Below the pieces are notes generated by a model. That model made no database searches. It saw only the letters and a list, made by a program, of their open reading frames with translations, and was not told the DNA's origin. The position numbers were made by a program, and so were the translations under genes. A stretch of DNA of 64,000 nt. Source: Dactylonectria macrodidyma (Eukaryota; Ascomycota; Sordariomycetes; Hypocreales; Nectriaceae). The stretch covers positions 930,001-994,000 of the forward strand of contig JAGMUV010000022.1 of assembly GCA_020744425.1 (NCBI GenBank), written 5' to 3'. This document shows positions 43,627-55,033 of the stretch, piece by piece. The first letter of the stretch is position 1, and every line of letters starts with the position of its first letter.

Positions 43627-44139
43627 AGGCACTACCCGTTGGCATTGTGGGGCAAGCAAGCATGCCAACCTCTACGAGGTTGGTCACAAAAACCTGGTCC
43701 AGCCGGTTTAATCTGTGTCACCCTTTTTGGTGTAAAATGCCGGGGTTTGCTATTTTTTGACCCTTTATTTTGCCTTCAATTTACATATATAAAATCTTTA
43801 TAAAATAGATCTAGATTAAATAAACTAAGGGCTTTAAAATGAACATCTTTTTATTTACTTCCTTTCAATTTTTATCAAAGAGAGAAGAGTTTTTTAAGAC
43901 ATAACTATAAGTTATATAAATAAATATAGAGGTTCATTTTAAAGCCCTCAATCTATCGAACTTGAATCCATTTTTCAAAGATTTTATATATCTTGATTGA
44001 ATGCAGAAGCAACAACTCAAAAACGGCATTTTACACTAAAAAGAGTGACACAGATTAAACCGGCTGGACCAGGCTTCTATGACCAACCTCGTAGAGGTTG
44101 GCATGCTCGCTTGCCCCACAATGCCAACGGGTAACGCCC
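43627..44139. mobile_element. palindromic foldback element, about 510 bp
   Basis: The first ~115 bp and the last ~115 bp are inverted copies (TACCCGTTGGCATTGTGG near each end), each with its own hairpin CCAACCTCTACGAGGTTGG. The AT-rich middle also pairs with itself (GGGCTTTAAAATGAAC with GTTCATTTTAAAGCCC). Mismatches between the outermost arms are mostly transitions. No coding capacity. The target duplication is unclear. Confidence 0.78.
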
Positions 44140-44304
44140 TACAATGATGACATTCGTGGATTCATTGATAGCGAAATGATAGGTAGTGACTTTAAAAAGT
44201 GATGCCACTCTAGCAGACCCTTCACCAGTACGTATGAACACGAAAGCGATAACCAAATGTTGATTCCTAAGAAATATATGCTCTCTTAACACAATCTAAT
44301 TCGG
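44140..44304. other. short segment between the foldback element and the CxxC gene
   Basis: A minus-strand open stretch (IAFVFIRTGEGSARVASLFK) runs into the foldback element and may be a cut-off gene end. No domain is recognised. Confidence 0.3.
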
Positions 44305-44814
44305 CTAGAAACGCCTAAACCCTTCTCGTCCTGTAGGTCTCTCTAGCTGGGGATGGTAGGCGTGGTATCGAGGCTTAGGCCCCACTGGCGGAGGAGATGG
44401 CGATGGCGGTATATTTAGGTCGGCGGCGAGCTCTTGTGGCCCAGGCCCTAGGACATCGGCAAGCTCTGCTCGACCTTGTGGCAGATTATAGCTGTGATGA
44501 AGTGGTTGGGGGGCAGTAGGCTCCGAACAATCTGCTGAAGCACGTTTAGAGCCTCGCCGAGATGGTGTTCCCTTCTGAGATGATGTGTAGAGCGGCTCTG
44601 CTGGGCCTGGAGTTTGACAGTCCTCGGTTTTTTCGAAGACGTACCAGTGGTGATGGTGGATGTGTATTATGGGCACTTCGTCAGGTCCACGACAACGACG
44701 ACAGACTCCCTTCACGGTAGGATGCCCTGGCACTGCTGGAAACCGGCGATGAAAGGCCCTGGATCGACTTCTTTGACACCAGTCACATTTATGTCGATAT
44801 TTGTGATGAGGCAT
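44305..44814 (-). CDS. uncharacterised CxxC protein, 169 aa
   Basis: Minus-strand gene; ATG 44814 starts MPHHKYRHKCDWCQRSRSRA. Two CxxC pairs (CDWC and CRRC, about 30 residues apart) could bind one zinc ion. A His run (IHIHHHHWYVF) follows, then a Pro-rich tail. No family is recognised. The frame is open further upstream, but that part overlaps the likely promoter. It lies tail-to-tail-free beside the Zn2Cys6 gene on the same strand. Confidence 0.5.
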   Translation of the reverse strand: MPHHKYRHKCDWCQRSRSRAFHRRFPAVPGHPTVKGVCRRCRGPDEVPIIHIHHHHWYVFEKTEDCQTPGPAEPLYTSSQKGTPSRRGSKRASADCSEPTAPQPLHHSYNLPQGRAELADVLGPGPQELAADLNIPPSPSPPPVGPKPRYHAYHPQLERPTGREGFRRF

Positions 44815-45043
44815 GTTGGCAGGAGCATTCGAAGTTTTGACATGAGGTGAGGGAGAGACGGAGCCAGGAGGATTACATCGATGCGAGGTTATAGGCCTTA
44901 GGATTATGAACATGGCGAGTAGGCCCAGTTCCTTCGACGACGCAGATCGAACGTCAACCAATATTCTGCAACAGCCGTACAACTTGCCACATATCGGTAC
45001 CTACGCTTCAGCCTTCACCCGCCAAGCGATGGAAAGCGTCATG

Positions 45044-46694
45044 TTAGAAGGATTTCCTGTTAGGAAATTGCTCAACCCATCCCCCCAGTGCCTTTCGCTC
45101 CCACCCGGTAGTCACTCTGTCCAGTGTCTTGGACATGGTTTTTGGGCCTGTCGTTTTCCAAACATGACGCAAGTAATTGGCAAAAAATCGGTGGTCGTCT
45201 CGGGAGCGTGACTCTGACTCTATGGCTCCGAGGAAGCAGGGCCATGCCAATGTCTGTGAATCGGGTCGGTGTTCCGAGTGTTCCAATAGCCCTCGTAACT
45301 GCCGAAGGAGGCCAGTCATACGGTCTTGATATGCAGGGACCACGCGTGATTCCATTCGTAGCAGGTAGATTTCCTGTGTTATGCAGTGGACGTCGAGGTT
45401 TTGCGGCAGCTCGTGGCTGTCTTGTACGCTCGGCCCCGCATCCGGCGTGGATTCGTTGAGATATCGACGGGTGGCAGCCGATATATCTTCGTAGTCGGCC
45501 AGCATGGAATTAGCAAAAAAAGAGTATCTAGATAGTCAGTAGTTTGTTGGAAGACACCCGCCAGCTAGGTCCACATACAACTGCGCCTGAATGTATAGAA
45601 ACTGGGCCAGTGGTGATTTCGCACCCACAGTCCCGCGAGCGGCTATGAAGGAAGTGAGGGAATGGTACAAGGATACGACCTCTTCACTGCCAGTAAATAA
45701 ATCTCCTAGAATCAGTGTGTGGATGACGGCCCATGTTGCATCGTCCAATGCGTTTACACAGCTGGCTCTCTCGCGTAGATTTCCGATAATGTCGGCTCGA
45801 GTTTTCTCAGCAAATGGAAGTAAACGTGGCATATGTTGACCAAGATGAAAAGCGGCAGTGGCACAGAGAGCCTGATTGATGAGGGGATCCACGTAAGCCA
45901 ACGGCATTATGTATTTTCGGTACCCGTTTCCTTCGCCGTCAAACGATACCATGATGGGGGAGATTTTTTTAGCAACTACAACGTCAGCCATACCCAGACA
46001 CCAAAGAGTGAGCTTACAGTGGTCCAATAGAAAGCGCGGCAGAGCCTCGATGGGGTCCATTATTCGCGGGACTTGGCATGATGGGGGCGTGAAAGGATGG
46101 GTCTTGGCAGGCCGGCGAGGCGTAGACGTCAAGTCATGAGCAGAACCATCTGCTCGTCTGCTGGCTCGAGTTTGAACGACATTCCAGTGACCACCCGAGT
46201 GTGGGTTTTCGCGGTGAGTATCAACCAAGTCTGTGCAGTCATTTTCAGGTGAGCCAGTCGAAGGATCTTGAGATGTGCCTTGATTCGAGACCTGGGAGTC
46301 TTTTGATGCAGGGCGATGAGCAACTTCTTGAGTGGGGTGGATCGCCGAACCCATTCGGGGATCCCCTCGAGCGATGACGGTGTTGATTGGCACGAAGCGG
46401 AAACGAACACCGTACCCAGGACATGCAAGACCCTTTACCTTGCATTTGTTGCAATGCGGCATCGCTTTATCGCAGGTGATTCGCCGTCTCATGCAGATAT
46501 AGCATCCTGCAATGACCCTAGTTGTTAGCTGGGGGGCATGCACAAGGCGGTACGCGGTTGGTTGTGGGCGGTGGCGGATGGTGGGCAGTGGGCAGTGGGG
46601 CGAACGAGCCGTCCCATCCTCCATGAGCCGCTGCCTTTCTTAGTGGTCTTGGCTCGAGAGACATACCTCTTGCAGGTTTTGAGCGATCCCCCAT
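45044..46694 (-). CDS. Zn2Cys6 fungal transcription factor, 479 aa
   Basis: Three exons on the minus strand: 46694-46667, 46506-45579, 45527-45044. Introns start GTATGT and end TTGCAG and TCTAG, and the phases agree. The tiny first exon ends in the codon for Gly10, giving a canonical cluster C11-C14-C21-C28-C31-C38 (GCYICMRRRITC, HCNKCKVKGLAC). An unstructured linker follows, then a Fungal_trans_2-type regulatory region (YVDPLINQALCATAAFHLGQ, LGDLFTGSEEVVSLYHSLTS). A nuclear DNA-binding regulator; targets unknown. The gene appears intact. The first intron lies at the place where many Zn2Cys6 genes have one. Confidence 0.88.
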
Positions 46695-47874
46695 GATGAT
46701 ATCGGTGGTAAAGGTCGCGTGTCTGAACAAACTCGAGGAGCTTACGGCGCAGGAGGTTGCTAGAATGTTGGTTTTAGTTCGAGTCAGTGCCACGTGACTA
46801 TCTTAGGCTAAGGTACGTAGTAATAGAGGCTCGTCGGAACGATACAAGCCATCCATCACTGCGGTTCGCCATGTGAATATGCCCCCATGTTACAGCTAGT
46901 ACACGATGCCAAGTAATTTCTACCCTTTTCCAGGTTGTCCACCGGTTTGTCAAGCCTGAACCTACGACAAGGTGGGGGAAGAGCTGAACAGGCCCAACTC
47001 CGACGCGCGAGGCCCGTGTCTCAGAGGGGGTTAAGGAGTAGGTATGGCGCTAAAGTCAATCAAGGAGAGACCAAGGCCGATTCAATCGCTGGGGAAGGAA
47101 CAACAGATAGATTAAAACAACTGGCCAACTAGACGCAGCCAAGATAGGGAAACAAAGACGCTGGCCGTGCTGCATGATGGAGGTATCGTTTTGGTGGCTG
47201 GACTGACATCATCTTGAACCGGCTTTGAAGATTGATTGTCTATGTACTCCGTCTCGTGGTATCGCAATTAGCCGTCCCTAGGCAAGCAGCTCGGCTGAGG
47301 CTTGGCCGCACTCAGGCTGGTAAGCGGGTTGCTTAGTGCCTGCTCTCTAGCTCTGGCTCTTCATGCCTGTATTCCACCAACCAACCAACCGCTTCCCAAG
47401 TTCCCACCGCCACGTCTCAACCAATCCCAGCCAATCCCACCCCGTTGCAGCAGCTCCGCTTCCTGCCTCCCTTCCTTCCCCGAAGCTTCGGCCCAAAGTA
47501 GCCCCAGCCCAGCCTTTCCAAGTTTCCACACGACCCATTCGCATTCACATCCATCTCTACATCCGTCCACCTCCGCCTCATCGCCATGGTCCGCCTTTGC
47601 CTTCATATCTGACCTGGCTGATCCTACTCTACCGTCCTTTCGGCGGGTCTTTTGCGTCCGTCTCCCCCGAGCGCTGTCCCCTAGGCGAGCCTCCTCGAAC
47701 TCCTCCGCTGACATCGCCATGCGCTCCAGCTGGACCATTTTGACCCCCGAATCACTCGTCGCCGCTTTCGATACACCTTCGATACGCCTTCGATACGCCT
47801 ACGATCCACTTACGATAGCAATAATCTTATTCCAATTTTTTTTTCTGCGCCAATCATCCGTACCTGGGCTCACC
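46695..47874. other. divergent intergenic region
   Basis: It lies between the Zn2Cys6 gene (-) and the F-BAR relic (+). From about 47340 it is CT-rich and not AT-skewed, like the long leader of a conserved housekeeping gene, so it may have been duplicated together with the relic. Open frames on both strands here are low-complexity Pro/Ser runs, not genes. Confidence 0.5.
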
Positions 47875-50185
47875 ATGTAGGCCATTGGAAGGACCGAGTA
47901 TCCCGCCATGCTAGTGAGTCCACCCCAAGCCTTTCGAAGCATATCGAATCAGAGACCGACGTGCTCTGCGCCAATCCCAATCTCGATCCTTAGCTCCAGC
48001 TAACCTCGTTTACGCGATTCTACAGGCAAACCTCCAGCCTGGCCAGGCCGCCCATACCTTTACGGAGCGAGTAAAGCGCATCAACCGGGTCAATACCGAG
48101 ATTGCAGATTGGCTTCAAGTAGGACCACAAGCCATGCCAGCTGATCAATGTTAAGATGTTGACCTATTAGGAACGCCGTCGCGTCGAGGAACAATACGTC
48201 CAGAGTCTGCGAGGGCTCGCCCAATTCAAGGTGCCCAATGCATAGTCGGAACTGAGGTGAGCTCCTTACCGCGGACATAGCTTCTGAGATGCTAATAGCA
48301 TATAGCGTGTTCCAGGCCCCATGGAACAGAACCATCGACTCCGTCGAGGCCGTCGTCTATTCCCATCACCTCCTGGGCGAATGCATCGAAAATGACCTCA
48401 AGCATCCGCTCTGAAACTTCCACACCCGCCCCGATGCTTAAAATATAAATATAATGGCTTCTAATCTGACTGCTATAGCGAGGGATCTGGAGGACGCTTA
48501 AGACCGATCGGACAAGCTTAGTAGAAAAGGCGGCCGCGCTAATGTCCAAAAGGTCGACGCAGCAACGTCCAGGCTCGAAGCCGCTTCCCAGCAGTGGGAG
48601 GCACAGGCGCTATTTATCTTTGAGTCGCTTTAAGCCCTAGACGAGTCGCGGGTTAACAACCTCTGAGATCTCTTGACCCAGTACCAGACGCACGAATCCG
48701 ATCAAGCCTAGCGCAGCAAGGACAACGCCGTCGAGACGCTGGCTTTGATGCTGGAAATCGACGCGGAAAAGGAGATTCACAGCTTCGTTCACAAGGCGGC
48801 TGCCGGCAAGACAAAGCCACCTATGAGAACGTCCACCAGGCAATCTTCCATTGCGACCACTACGAGTTCTGCGCCAGCGCCCGCAAGCACCGGAGGCAGC
48901 GCCAGCATACCTCCACCCAGTCTTTCTCCCAGTGTTCAATCCCCCCCGGATGATGATGCCAGCGAGCACAATTCGGTCCCGCCGGAACCCAAGACAGGTA
49001 AGCCAAATCGCTCGCGTCCGCAAGTTCCTGCTGACTTTGCAGAATCCAAATTGAGGCGTCTCGGGACCATGTTTGGCGGGCGCCGACGACAGAGCATGCA
49101 TGCCGGCTTCGGTCCGCTGTCTCCTCAAAAGGCTCCCTCCTTTGGAAGACTCGGCACGAGTCACAGTCAAAACAGTCAGGTCTCTCCCAAGTCTTCTGCC
49201 ACCAATCTACACCAAGACCATAGCCGCCTATCATCTCTCGCCGAAACCCTCCACACGCCCAAGCTTGCCGATGCCGACTCGTTCCTGCCTAAGTCTGCGG
49301 CTTCGCACAAGAATACAAACGGGGTCACGCTTCACGACGCTCCGGTGGACACTCCTACCGTCGCGCCGACTGGCAGCGGCGTTAACAATACCCATGAAAC
49401 GGATGTATCGGACGTTCTACTTCTCCCAGGCCCGCTGCTATCTTATTAAGAGAGCCAACCGCCAGCTACTGCATCTAAAGATACAGACGGGTTTACCATT
49501 CCCCTGCCTATGAATGATCCTATATCGGAGGCCTAAAAAGAAGCAGCTGGCGAAAATGCAGAATAAATATTTAAGCTCAACATCTAGTAAACTCCTGTCG
49601 AAAAGGAGGATCCTTAGGAAAACAGGCTGCCCTCTCTAGCATGGTTAACAGTCTTAAGATCAGCCCGGCCACTCGCCAATCTAGCATGATCCGAGGTCGT
49701 CGCAACGTGCGCCACACGGTCTACGTCCTGCCGCCTAACTTGCCAGAGAGTAACACAGAGTCTAGCCTCGGTGCGATTTCGCTCTCTCCCTTGCTGCTAA
49801 CGTCGATCTCTAAGTCTAGCGCTATCGCTGTATTAGCATCTGAAGCCAGCATTGCTATAACGTTAGACACGTAATCAGTACGTTTAGGCAACTCGCTAGG
49901 CAGTCTCGTGCATTCTAAGCACTCTAATATAGCTAGTCCCAGCCTTAACTCTTCTATTATTGTGTAAGAGTTAGGGCCGAAGGAGCTGTGGTCTTATCTG
50001 ATAAGAGGCCACGTGACATAGGCTAGACTAGCTCTTCGGCGAGGGCTCGCTGAGCACTCGCCAAGTGAACGCTTACACACCATCCTATACCTGCCTTCAG
50101 ATCTCTTGTGTGACACCTTGGCAGGCCAACCCTTACATATTGTAGAGGCTATAACAGTGGAAGGTATAGTAAAAGAGGAAGGTTA
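47875..50185 (+). pseudogene. RIP-killed duplicate of a Syp1-type F-BAR gene
   Basis: The translated exons match an endocytic F-BAR protein of the Syp1 type: EYPAML, RVKRINRVNTEIADWLQ, RRRVEEQYVQSLRGLAQFKV, FQAPWNRTIDSVEAVVYSHH, VDAATSRLEAASQQWEAQA, ETLALMLEIDAEKEIHSF. A Ser/Pro-rich linker and RNVRHTVYVLPP follow. Introns survive, for example GTGAGT at 47914 and GTGAGC near 48255, so this is a DNA duplicate, not a retrocopy. Codon 2 is TAG, and further TAG, TAA and TGA codons stand where Gln (CAG/CAA) or Arg (CGA) is expected. A solo LTR splits the C-terminal part at 49963-50137. The 234-codon open stretch 48745-49449 is merely its undamaged linker. Confidence 0.78.
49963..50137 (-). repeat. 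solo LTR, family C (175 bp), inside the F-BAR relic
   Basis: Starts TGTAAGAGTT and ends AACCCTTACA, with a perfect 5-bp duplication TATTG (49958-49962, 50138-50142). It is inverted relative to 23208-23381. Confidence 0.88.
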
Positions 50186-51170
50186 TTGGCGGAACTTGAC
50201 GATTGTGGGTCAAGGGATTGACCAATTAGAAAAAGGATTTAAGATTTGAAAAGAGCAGAAAAATACAATCAGAAAGGTAGTTGGTTTTTGTAAAGTTCTT
50301 ATATATAAAATATATAACGTACTTGATAAGTGAGTGGGCCAAACAAGCGAGTGGTGTAAGGGGCTGGCCCGTCGGTAGGTGCGCTGAGGGACTAGCCGTG
50401 CATTGATCTATGAAAAGCTAAGGAGGAAGGAATCCTCCTTCGTGGGCCCGATTCTAACTCGCTGCGATCGTGTTCGTCCACATAGGAAATCATTCGAAAG
50501 GTGTATCTCGTAATCGAAACGGAGCTCCCATAGTGGCTCATAGAGCCCCTGCGATCCATAAGGACGTGGAAAGCTTGTAAACGTCCGTACATAACATGCG
50601 AAGAGATTTCCGAGCACATCTTCATTGTCAATACCGTAATACTAGCCAATACTCGCAGTACTACAAGCTAACTGTAGTCTATCTATACGTGGCGGTAGGC
50701 TGAACCTGGATTATCGGCTCTGTCGCTACCATTTTCGAGGATGTAATTGATCAATCGGGCTAGGCCTTCGGGTTCGGGTCTTTGAATTGCTCGTTGAGCT
50801 AGGAGGAGACTTAGATTGGGACATAATGAAGGTCTTTATCGTCAAGGGCTAGAGACTGGTAATGGATAGCTATCTGATGGAGAGCTGGATCGCGTCGCGT
50901 AAGTCACTAAGTGATGATTATAGATAGCTAAACTCTGGGTATAATTAGAGCTGTCGGCAGAACCAAGATGTACTAACAAAACAGGGTCCTATCCAATCAG
51001 ATGTCATAAAAGTCATGCCCGTATATGAATTCCCATAGTTATGTTAAAGATTCGTCAACTTTTCAGTATCTAGGCAACGTTTATTTAAAGAATTATAAAG
51101 TAGAGATTATTATTTATCAAGCTATCATGATGATTTCCCTTTTACTTATTTCAAAACTTGAAAAACAGTC
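50186..51170. other. decayed intergenic region
   Basis: AT-rich around 50200-50330 and 51000-51130. A minus-strand open stretch of 85 codons (50649-50392) shows no domain. No repeat ends are recognised. Confidence 0.4.
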
Positions 51171-52181
51171 TCAACCCTCGATCAACTTAAATCCTGCCTC
51201 GGCTACCATCTTGAAGCCGCCGTCGAGGTTAGTAACATCAAACCCTGCTTGTTTATGGATGCGGTAAGCTAGGTAGCCGCGATAGCCCACTTGACAATAT
51301 ACGACAACTGGTAGTGACTTATCCAGAACGGGCAATTGATGTCTCAAGCTGTCAACTGGTATATTTATCGCTTGAGAAAGATGGCCGCGAGCAAATTCTC
51401 CAGGCGAGCGGACATCCACAATCTGCAACTCACCGAACTTCTCTGGGTTGAGCTGTTCGGCGTGAATGATTTCGCTGTCTCCACGGAGAACATTTGAAGC
51501 CACAAAGCCGGCCATGTTGACTGGATCTTTCGCCGAGCCGTACGGTGGTGCGTAAGCTAGTTCGAGATGCTCCAGATCAAAAACCGTCCTGCCAAATTGC
51601 ATGGCTGTCGCAACCACGTCAATGCGTTTGTCGACACAGGCCTTGCCTACAATCTGTGCTCCCAAGATACGGCCCGTCTCTTTCTGAAAGGCAAGTTTGA
51701 TCGTCATGGCTTGTGAGCCTCGATAATAGCCTGCATGGTCGGGGGGATGCACTGTTACCCAAAGAGTATTGTGGCCCAATCGACGAAGCGCTTCGATAGA
51801 AAGGCCCACGAAGCCAACGCTCAGGTCAAAGACTTGACAGATAACGGTGCCAACATTGCCGCGATATTGCACCTCCTTGTCGCATATATGATCGGCCGCA
51901 AGTCGCCCTTGTCGGTTTGCTGGACCGGCCAAGGCGAGCATGGCCGGTTGTCCCAAGATGGTGTGTTGAGTCTCAACCATATCCCCAACTGAGTAAATGT
52001 CCGGGTCCGAAGTAGGGTTGGCTAATCTCAATTCATTCAAGTCCGAGGACCCCACGATCGAGATTGGGCACAGCTTGCATGCCCGTTCCTGGCTTATCGC
52101 GATCCGTACGAAGAATGGGGGAATCAACATGCCTGCTTGTTCTTCCGTGTCCATTACGAAGCGAGGGGGATAAGAGTCCAT
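51171..52181 (-). pseudogene. truncated CoA-disulfide reductase-like/rhodanese fusion
   Basis: The minus strand is open for 336 codons. From about residue 45 it matches the C-terminal half of a pyridine-nucleotide-disulfide oxidoreductase of the CoA-disulfide-reductase type. Visible parts are the second FAD motif SDPDIYSVGDMVET, the dimerisation region LGAQIVGKACVDKRIDVVAT and YAPPYGSAKDPVNMAGFVA. A rhodanese domain follows, with active-site loop CQVGYR (VVVYCQVGYRGYLAYR). The N-terminal FAD-binding GxGxxG motif, the redox Cys and the NAD domain are absent, and the first ~45 residues look unrelated. So it is a 5' truncated gene, or only its rhodanese part could work. It lies 126 bp downstream of the aldoxime dehydratase gene on the same strand. 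Confidence 0.75.
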
Positions 52182-52306
52182 ACAATGGTAATAGTGGAAA
52201 GATTCTAGTATTCATCATGTTCGTGCATGCTGAAACCCAAGTTTTGGAGGTGATCATCCAGCAGATTTGACGTAAAATAGTATTAGAATCGATGAACTAG
52301 TCTCCT

Positions 52307-53470
52307 CTACCATTCAATAGGCTTTGACTCGTTGGGCTTGTCGAAGAAGGCAGGCAGTCCTGCAACTTCAACCTTTTCAGTGGCAAACTGCGGGTGGTCA
52401 TCATAGGCCAAAAACCCAGTCCCATCATAACAGCCAATGTACTCCGCATCAATTTCCTCACTCTTTAGAATTCCCATATCAACCCAAAGTAGCAGTTCGC
52501 CGCCTTCCATCACCCCGCCTGGCCCGTACGCTGCGAAGAAGTCCCGTCGGAGCGTCACATGGACCTTGTCCCACCTGCCGATATGTTCCATCTTCGATAG
52601 GTCCAGCCAGAAGAGGATCTGAGCCTGACGGATGTAGTCCAGACCAGGAAAGATCGACGACGGACCGTTTGTGATTTCATGCGGTGTGCCAGGGTGGCCG
52701 TGAGCACCATTAGCAACGCCTGAAGTTCTGCTCACTGCAACTCTTGTTGCTCCAGGGACTGTTTCACTAGCAAATGCGTGGCAGGCCCTTGCTGAGACCA
52801 TTCCCTGGCCAGGACTAGCGGTGACAACGTTGGTGACCCACTGCTTGGTGAGGCTGTCGAATTTCTCGTGCCAGTACTCACGTTCATTGTCAGGCATGGC
52901 ACTGTAATCCTGTCCTTCAACCACGAAGCAGATATTATCAGGAAACTTGACTATCCTGAACCTGCCAGTTCGTATTTCAGCCACGAAGGGTCTTGGTTGT
53001 GGAACCGCAGGTAGAGGAGAGTCGAAATTGTCCTCGGGTGTCGCAGGGGTCATTCGGGAACGATAAGCACCCCAGTATCCAGTCTTCTCAGTAAGGGGAA
53101 TAATCTCCCCACAGTGGGCAAAACCAGACGGCTTCTCCTTGTTGGATTCGTACATGGCTCTAGTGGCAGGTAGACTAACGGTTTCTCTCCAGAACCCAGC
53201 ATTATCGGGGAGAGAAGTCCAAAAGGATCTCGTGTCTGACCTCTCCCACCATGCTTTGAAGGATTGCGGTGATGCCCAGTAGCTCATCCAGATCTTGGAT
53301 GGAAGGTCATTTTGCTCGAGATCTTCAACATAAATGGCTCCGTTATTGACAAGGGCACCGAACCGGTTGATGAGGTCGAGCTTGTTAGCATCAGGCTCGT
53401 CTGCATGATACTGGCATCCGAAGAGGGACACCGTGAAATGGTGTGCAGTAGGGAAGCGCGATCGAAGCAT
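52307..53470 (-). CDS. haem aldoxime dehydratase family protein, 387 aa
   Basis: Intronless minus-strand gene of the haem-containing dehydratase family (PF13816), which turns aldoximes such as phenylacetaldoxime into nitriles. Visible signatures are FGCQYH near the start, SFWTSLPDNAGFWRETVSLP, HCGEIIPLTEKTGYWGAYRS, and the C-terminal haem region IRQAQILFWLDLSKMEHIGR. The length suits the family (about 350-390). ATG 53470 is the only start in good position. It contains no stops and appears intact. The neighbouring rhodanese-fusion remnant is on the same strand. No nitrilase or amidase gene is seen in the window, so a complete aldoxime-nitrile route is not present here. Confidence 0.88.
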   Translation of the reverse strand: MLRSRFPTAHHFTVSLFGCQYHADEPDANKLDLINRFGALVNNGAIYVEDLEQNDLPSKIWMSYWASPQSFKAWWERSDTRSFWTSLPDNAGFWRETVSLPATRAMYESNKEKPSGFAHCGEIIPLTEKTGYWGAYRSRMTPATPEDNFDSPLPAVPQPRPFVAEIRTGRFRIVKFPDNICFVVEGQDYSAMPDNEREYWHEKFDSLTKQWVTNVVTASPGQGMVSARACHAFASETVPGATRVAVSRTSGVANGAHGHPGTPHEITNGPSSIFPGLDYIRQAQILFWLDLSKMEHIGRWDKVHVTLRRDFFAAYGPGGVMEGGELLLWVDMGILKSEEIDAEYIGCYDGTGFLAYDDHPQFATEKVEVAGLPAFFDKPNESKPIEW

Positions 53471-55033
53471 GTTGTTGGATTTAAACGAACTATGGTTGAG
53501 TGATGGGAGGAGATGTCTGCGTTTCTCAGGAAGAGAGAAGCTTGACTATGAGAGGCTTTGAATTTATAAATTTAAGTTGACCAGCTCTTTGTCCCTGTAA
53601 TCATTAGATGAAGATGAAGAATCTGAAGACGGTGATTGCACAGCCCGGCGAGGTTGACATGTCCGCCACTGTTGCCCATAGCGCCTGATTCCGTCGTTCT
53701 CAAATGGGCACTTGACATGTATTTGTGACAAAGGGGAAGGCTTAGCGGGCTAAGAAGCCACTGGCGAGCTAGTCAGCCACGCTGACTCGGTCCCCTACAG
53801 GCAATGCCAACCTGGATAGAGGAAAAGCCACTTCCAAAACCGGATATCGATTTTCATGTGATACTTGAAGGGAACTAGGGAAATGGTTAGGGGAAGCTCT
53901 GGAGCGCGACTTAGCACGTCGCCGACCTATGGGGGCTACTCGGCCTCTATCCAGAGCCAAAGGCGACCCCACGAGACCCAGCAGCATGGTAGAGTAAGGG
54001 GATGAACTCACGGTCAGTTACATTACCCCGCCCCGTCATTGTTAGCAGTCTTTTAATGCTCTTAGCGTGAGTCTCGCCTGAATCAATGCTTTAGTGGCTA
54101 ATTCATCAGAACAAGCGCTTCAGCAATTTATTCATTTATAATAAATGGTGGCGGTGTGCTAAGTTCGGCTGCGTCAACAGGTATCATGCCATTCCATGAT
54201 GGAGACCTTGCGACTGAACTAACATCCGGACCTCCGCGAGCAAATAATATTTCACAGAAAACGCCAATTAACAAGCGGTAATAAGGCTAAAGTACCCCCC
54301 CGCCCGGGGGGGGGACACAACGCTTACTGGCCCCAAACCAACCCCACAGGATTGGCAAATAAAGCATTTTCTGGTCAGAGCTAATAACTTGCTTTTTCCT
54401 CCCTGTTATTGTGAGAACTGATCGTCTCTACGACATTCTGCAGAGCTATCTCGCCCGCTACATATAACAAAAGAGGCAGCCTAGAACCAAACTCTAATTA
54501 AAGGCGGCTTGAGTGATCAGCATGTCACTCCCTTTAGTGATGTCGTTACACCCATAGTCATCACAGCCATTTCTTGCCGATTGCAACCCCCCGGCTCGTT
54601 CCCTTTATGGCAGTAGAGCACCTAATGCTAACACTGTCACCGCCACGGTCTCACATCATGGTGGGAAGGAACGGCAATTCCCACCTACCAAGCCAATGCA
54701 GATGAATGATTCCAGGCTAGCCATGACTCGCTTGCAGCTGTCGATTAAATTATATGACGTATCATTGCACACACATACGTAGCTGTACAACCGAACATGG
54801 GTGGCAGGAATTAGGGGTCGACCCCCATCACCCTCTTCCGCCATCTTTTTCTCCCTTTTTTGTACTTCACACTCGGGCATGCCACTGCCACGTATATTGA
54901 GGACGTATATCTTCTTTTTCTTTGCTCCCAGTGTATATTTTGCCTTCCCAACTTGCCCGAGGCGACATATACCCTGGATCATCGGAATACCATCTCCTGA
55001 CATCTCTTTTCTTGCAACGGGAGAGTAGTTAAA
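53471..55033. other. divergent intergenic region
   Basis: No gene is supported. It contains a C/G homopolymer patch near 54293-54314 (CCCCCCCGCCCGGGGGGGGG). The last ~250 bp, with pyrimidine-rich runs, probably form the promoter and leader of the receptor gene at 55034. Confidence 0.5.

Noticed and set aside
47302..47880. 192-codon Pro/Ser-rich open frame
   Set aside because: It overlaps equally open antisense frames, is low-complexity, and lies in the CT-rich leader region of the F-BAR relic. No domain is visible.
48745..49449. 234-codon open frame as a separate gene
   Set aside because: It is the undamaged linker part of the RIP-mutated F-BAR pseudogene and has no start of its own; exon reading upstream is continuous apart from stops.
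54656..55003. 115-codon minus-strand frame
   Set aside because: It lies in the pyrimidine-rich leader upstream of the receptor gene and shows no domain.
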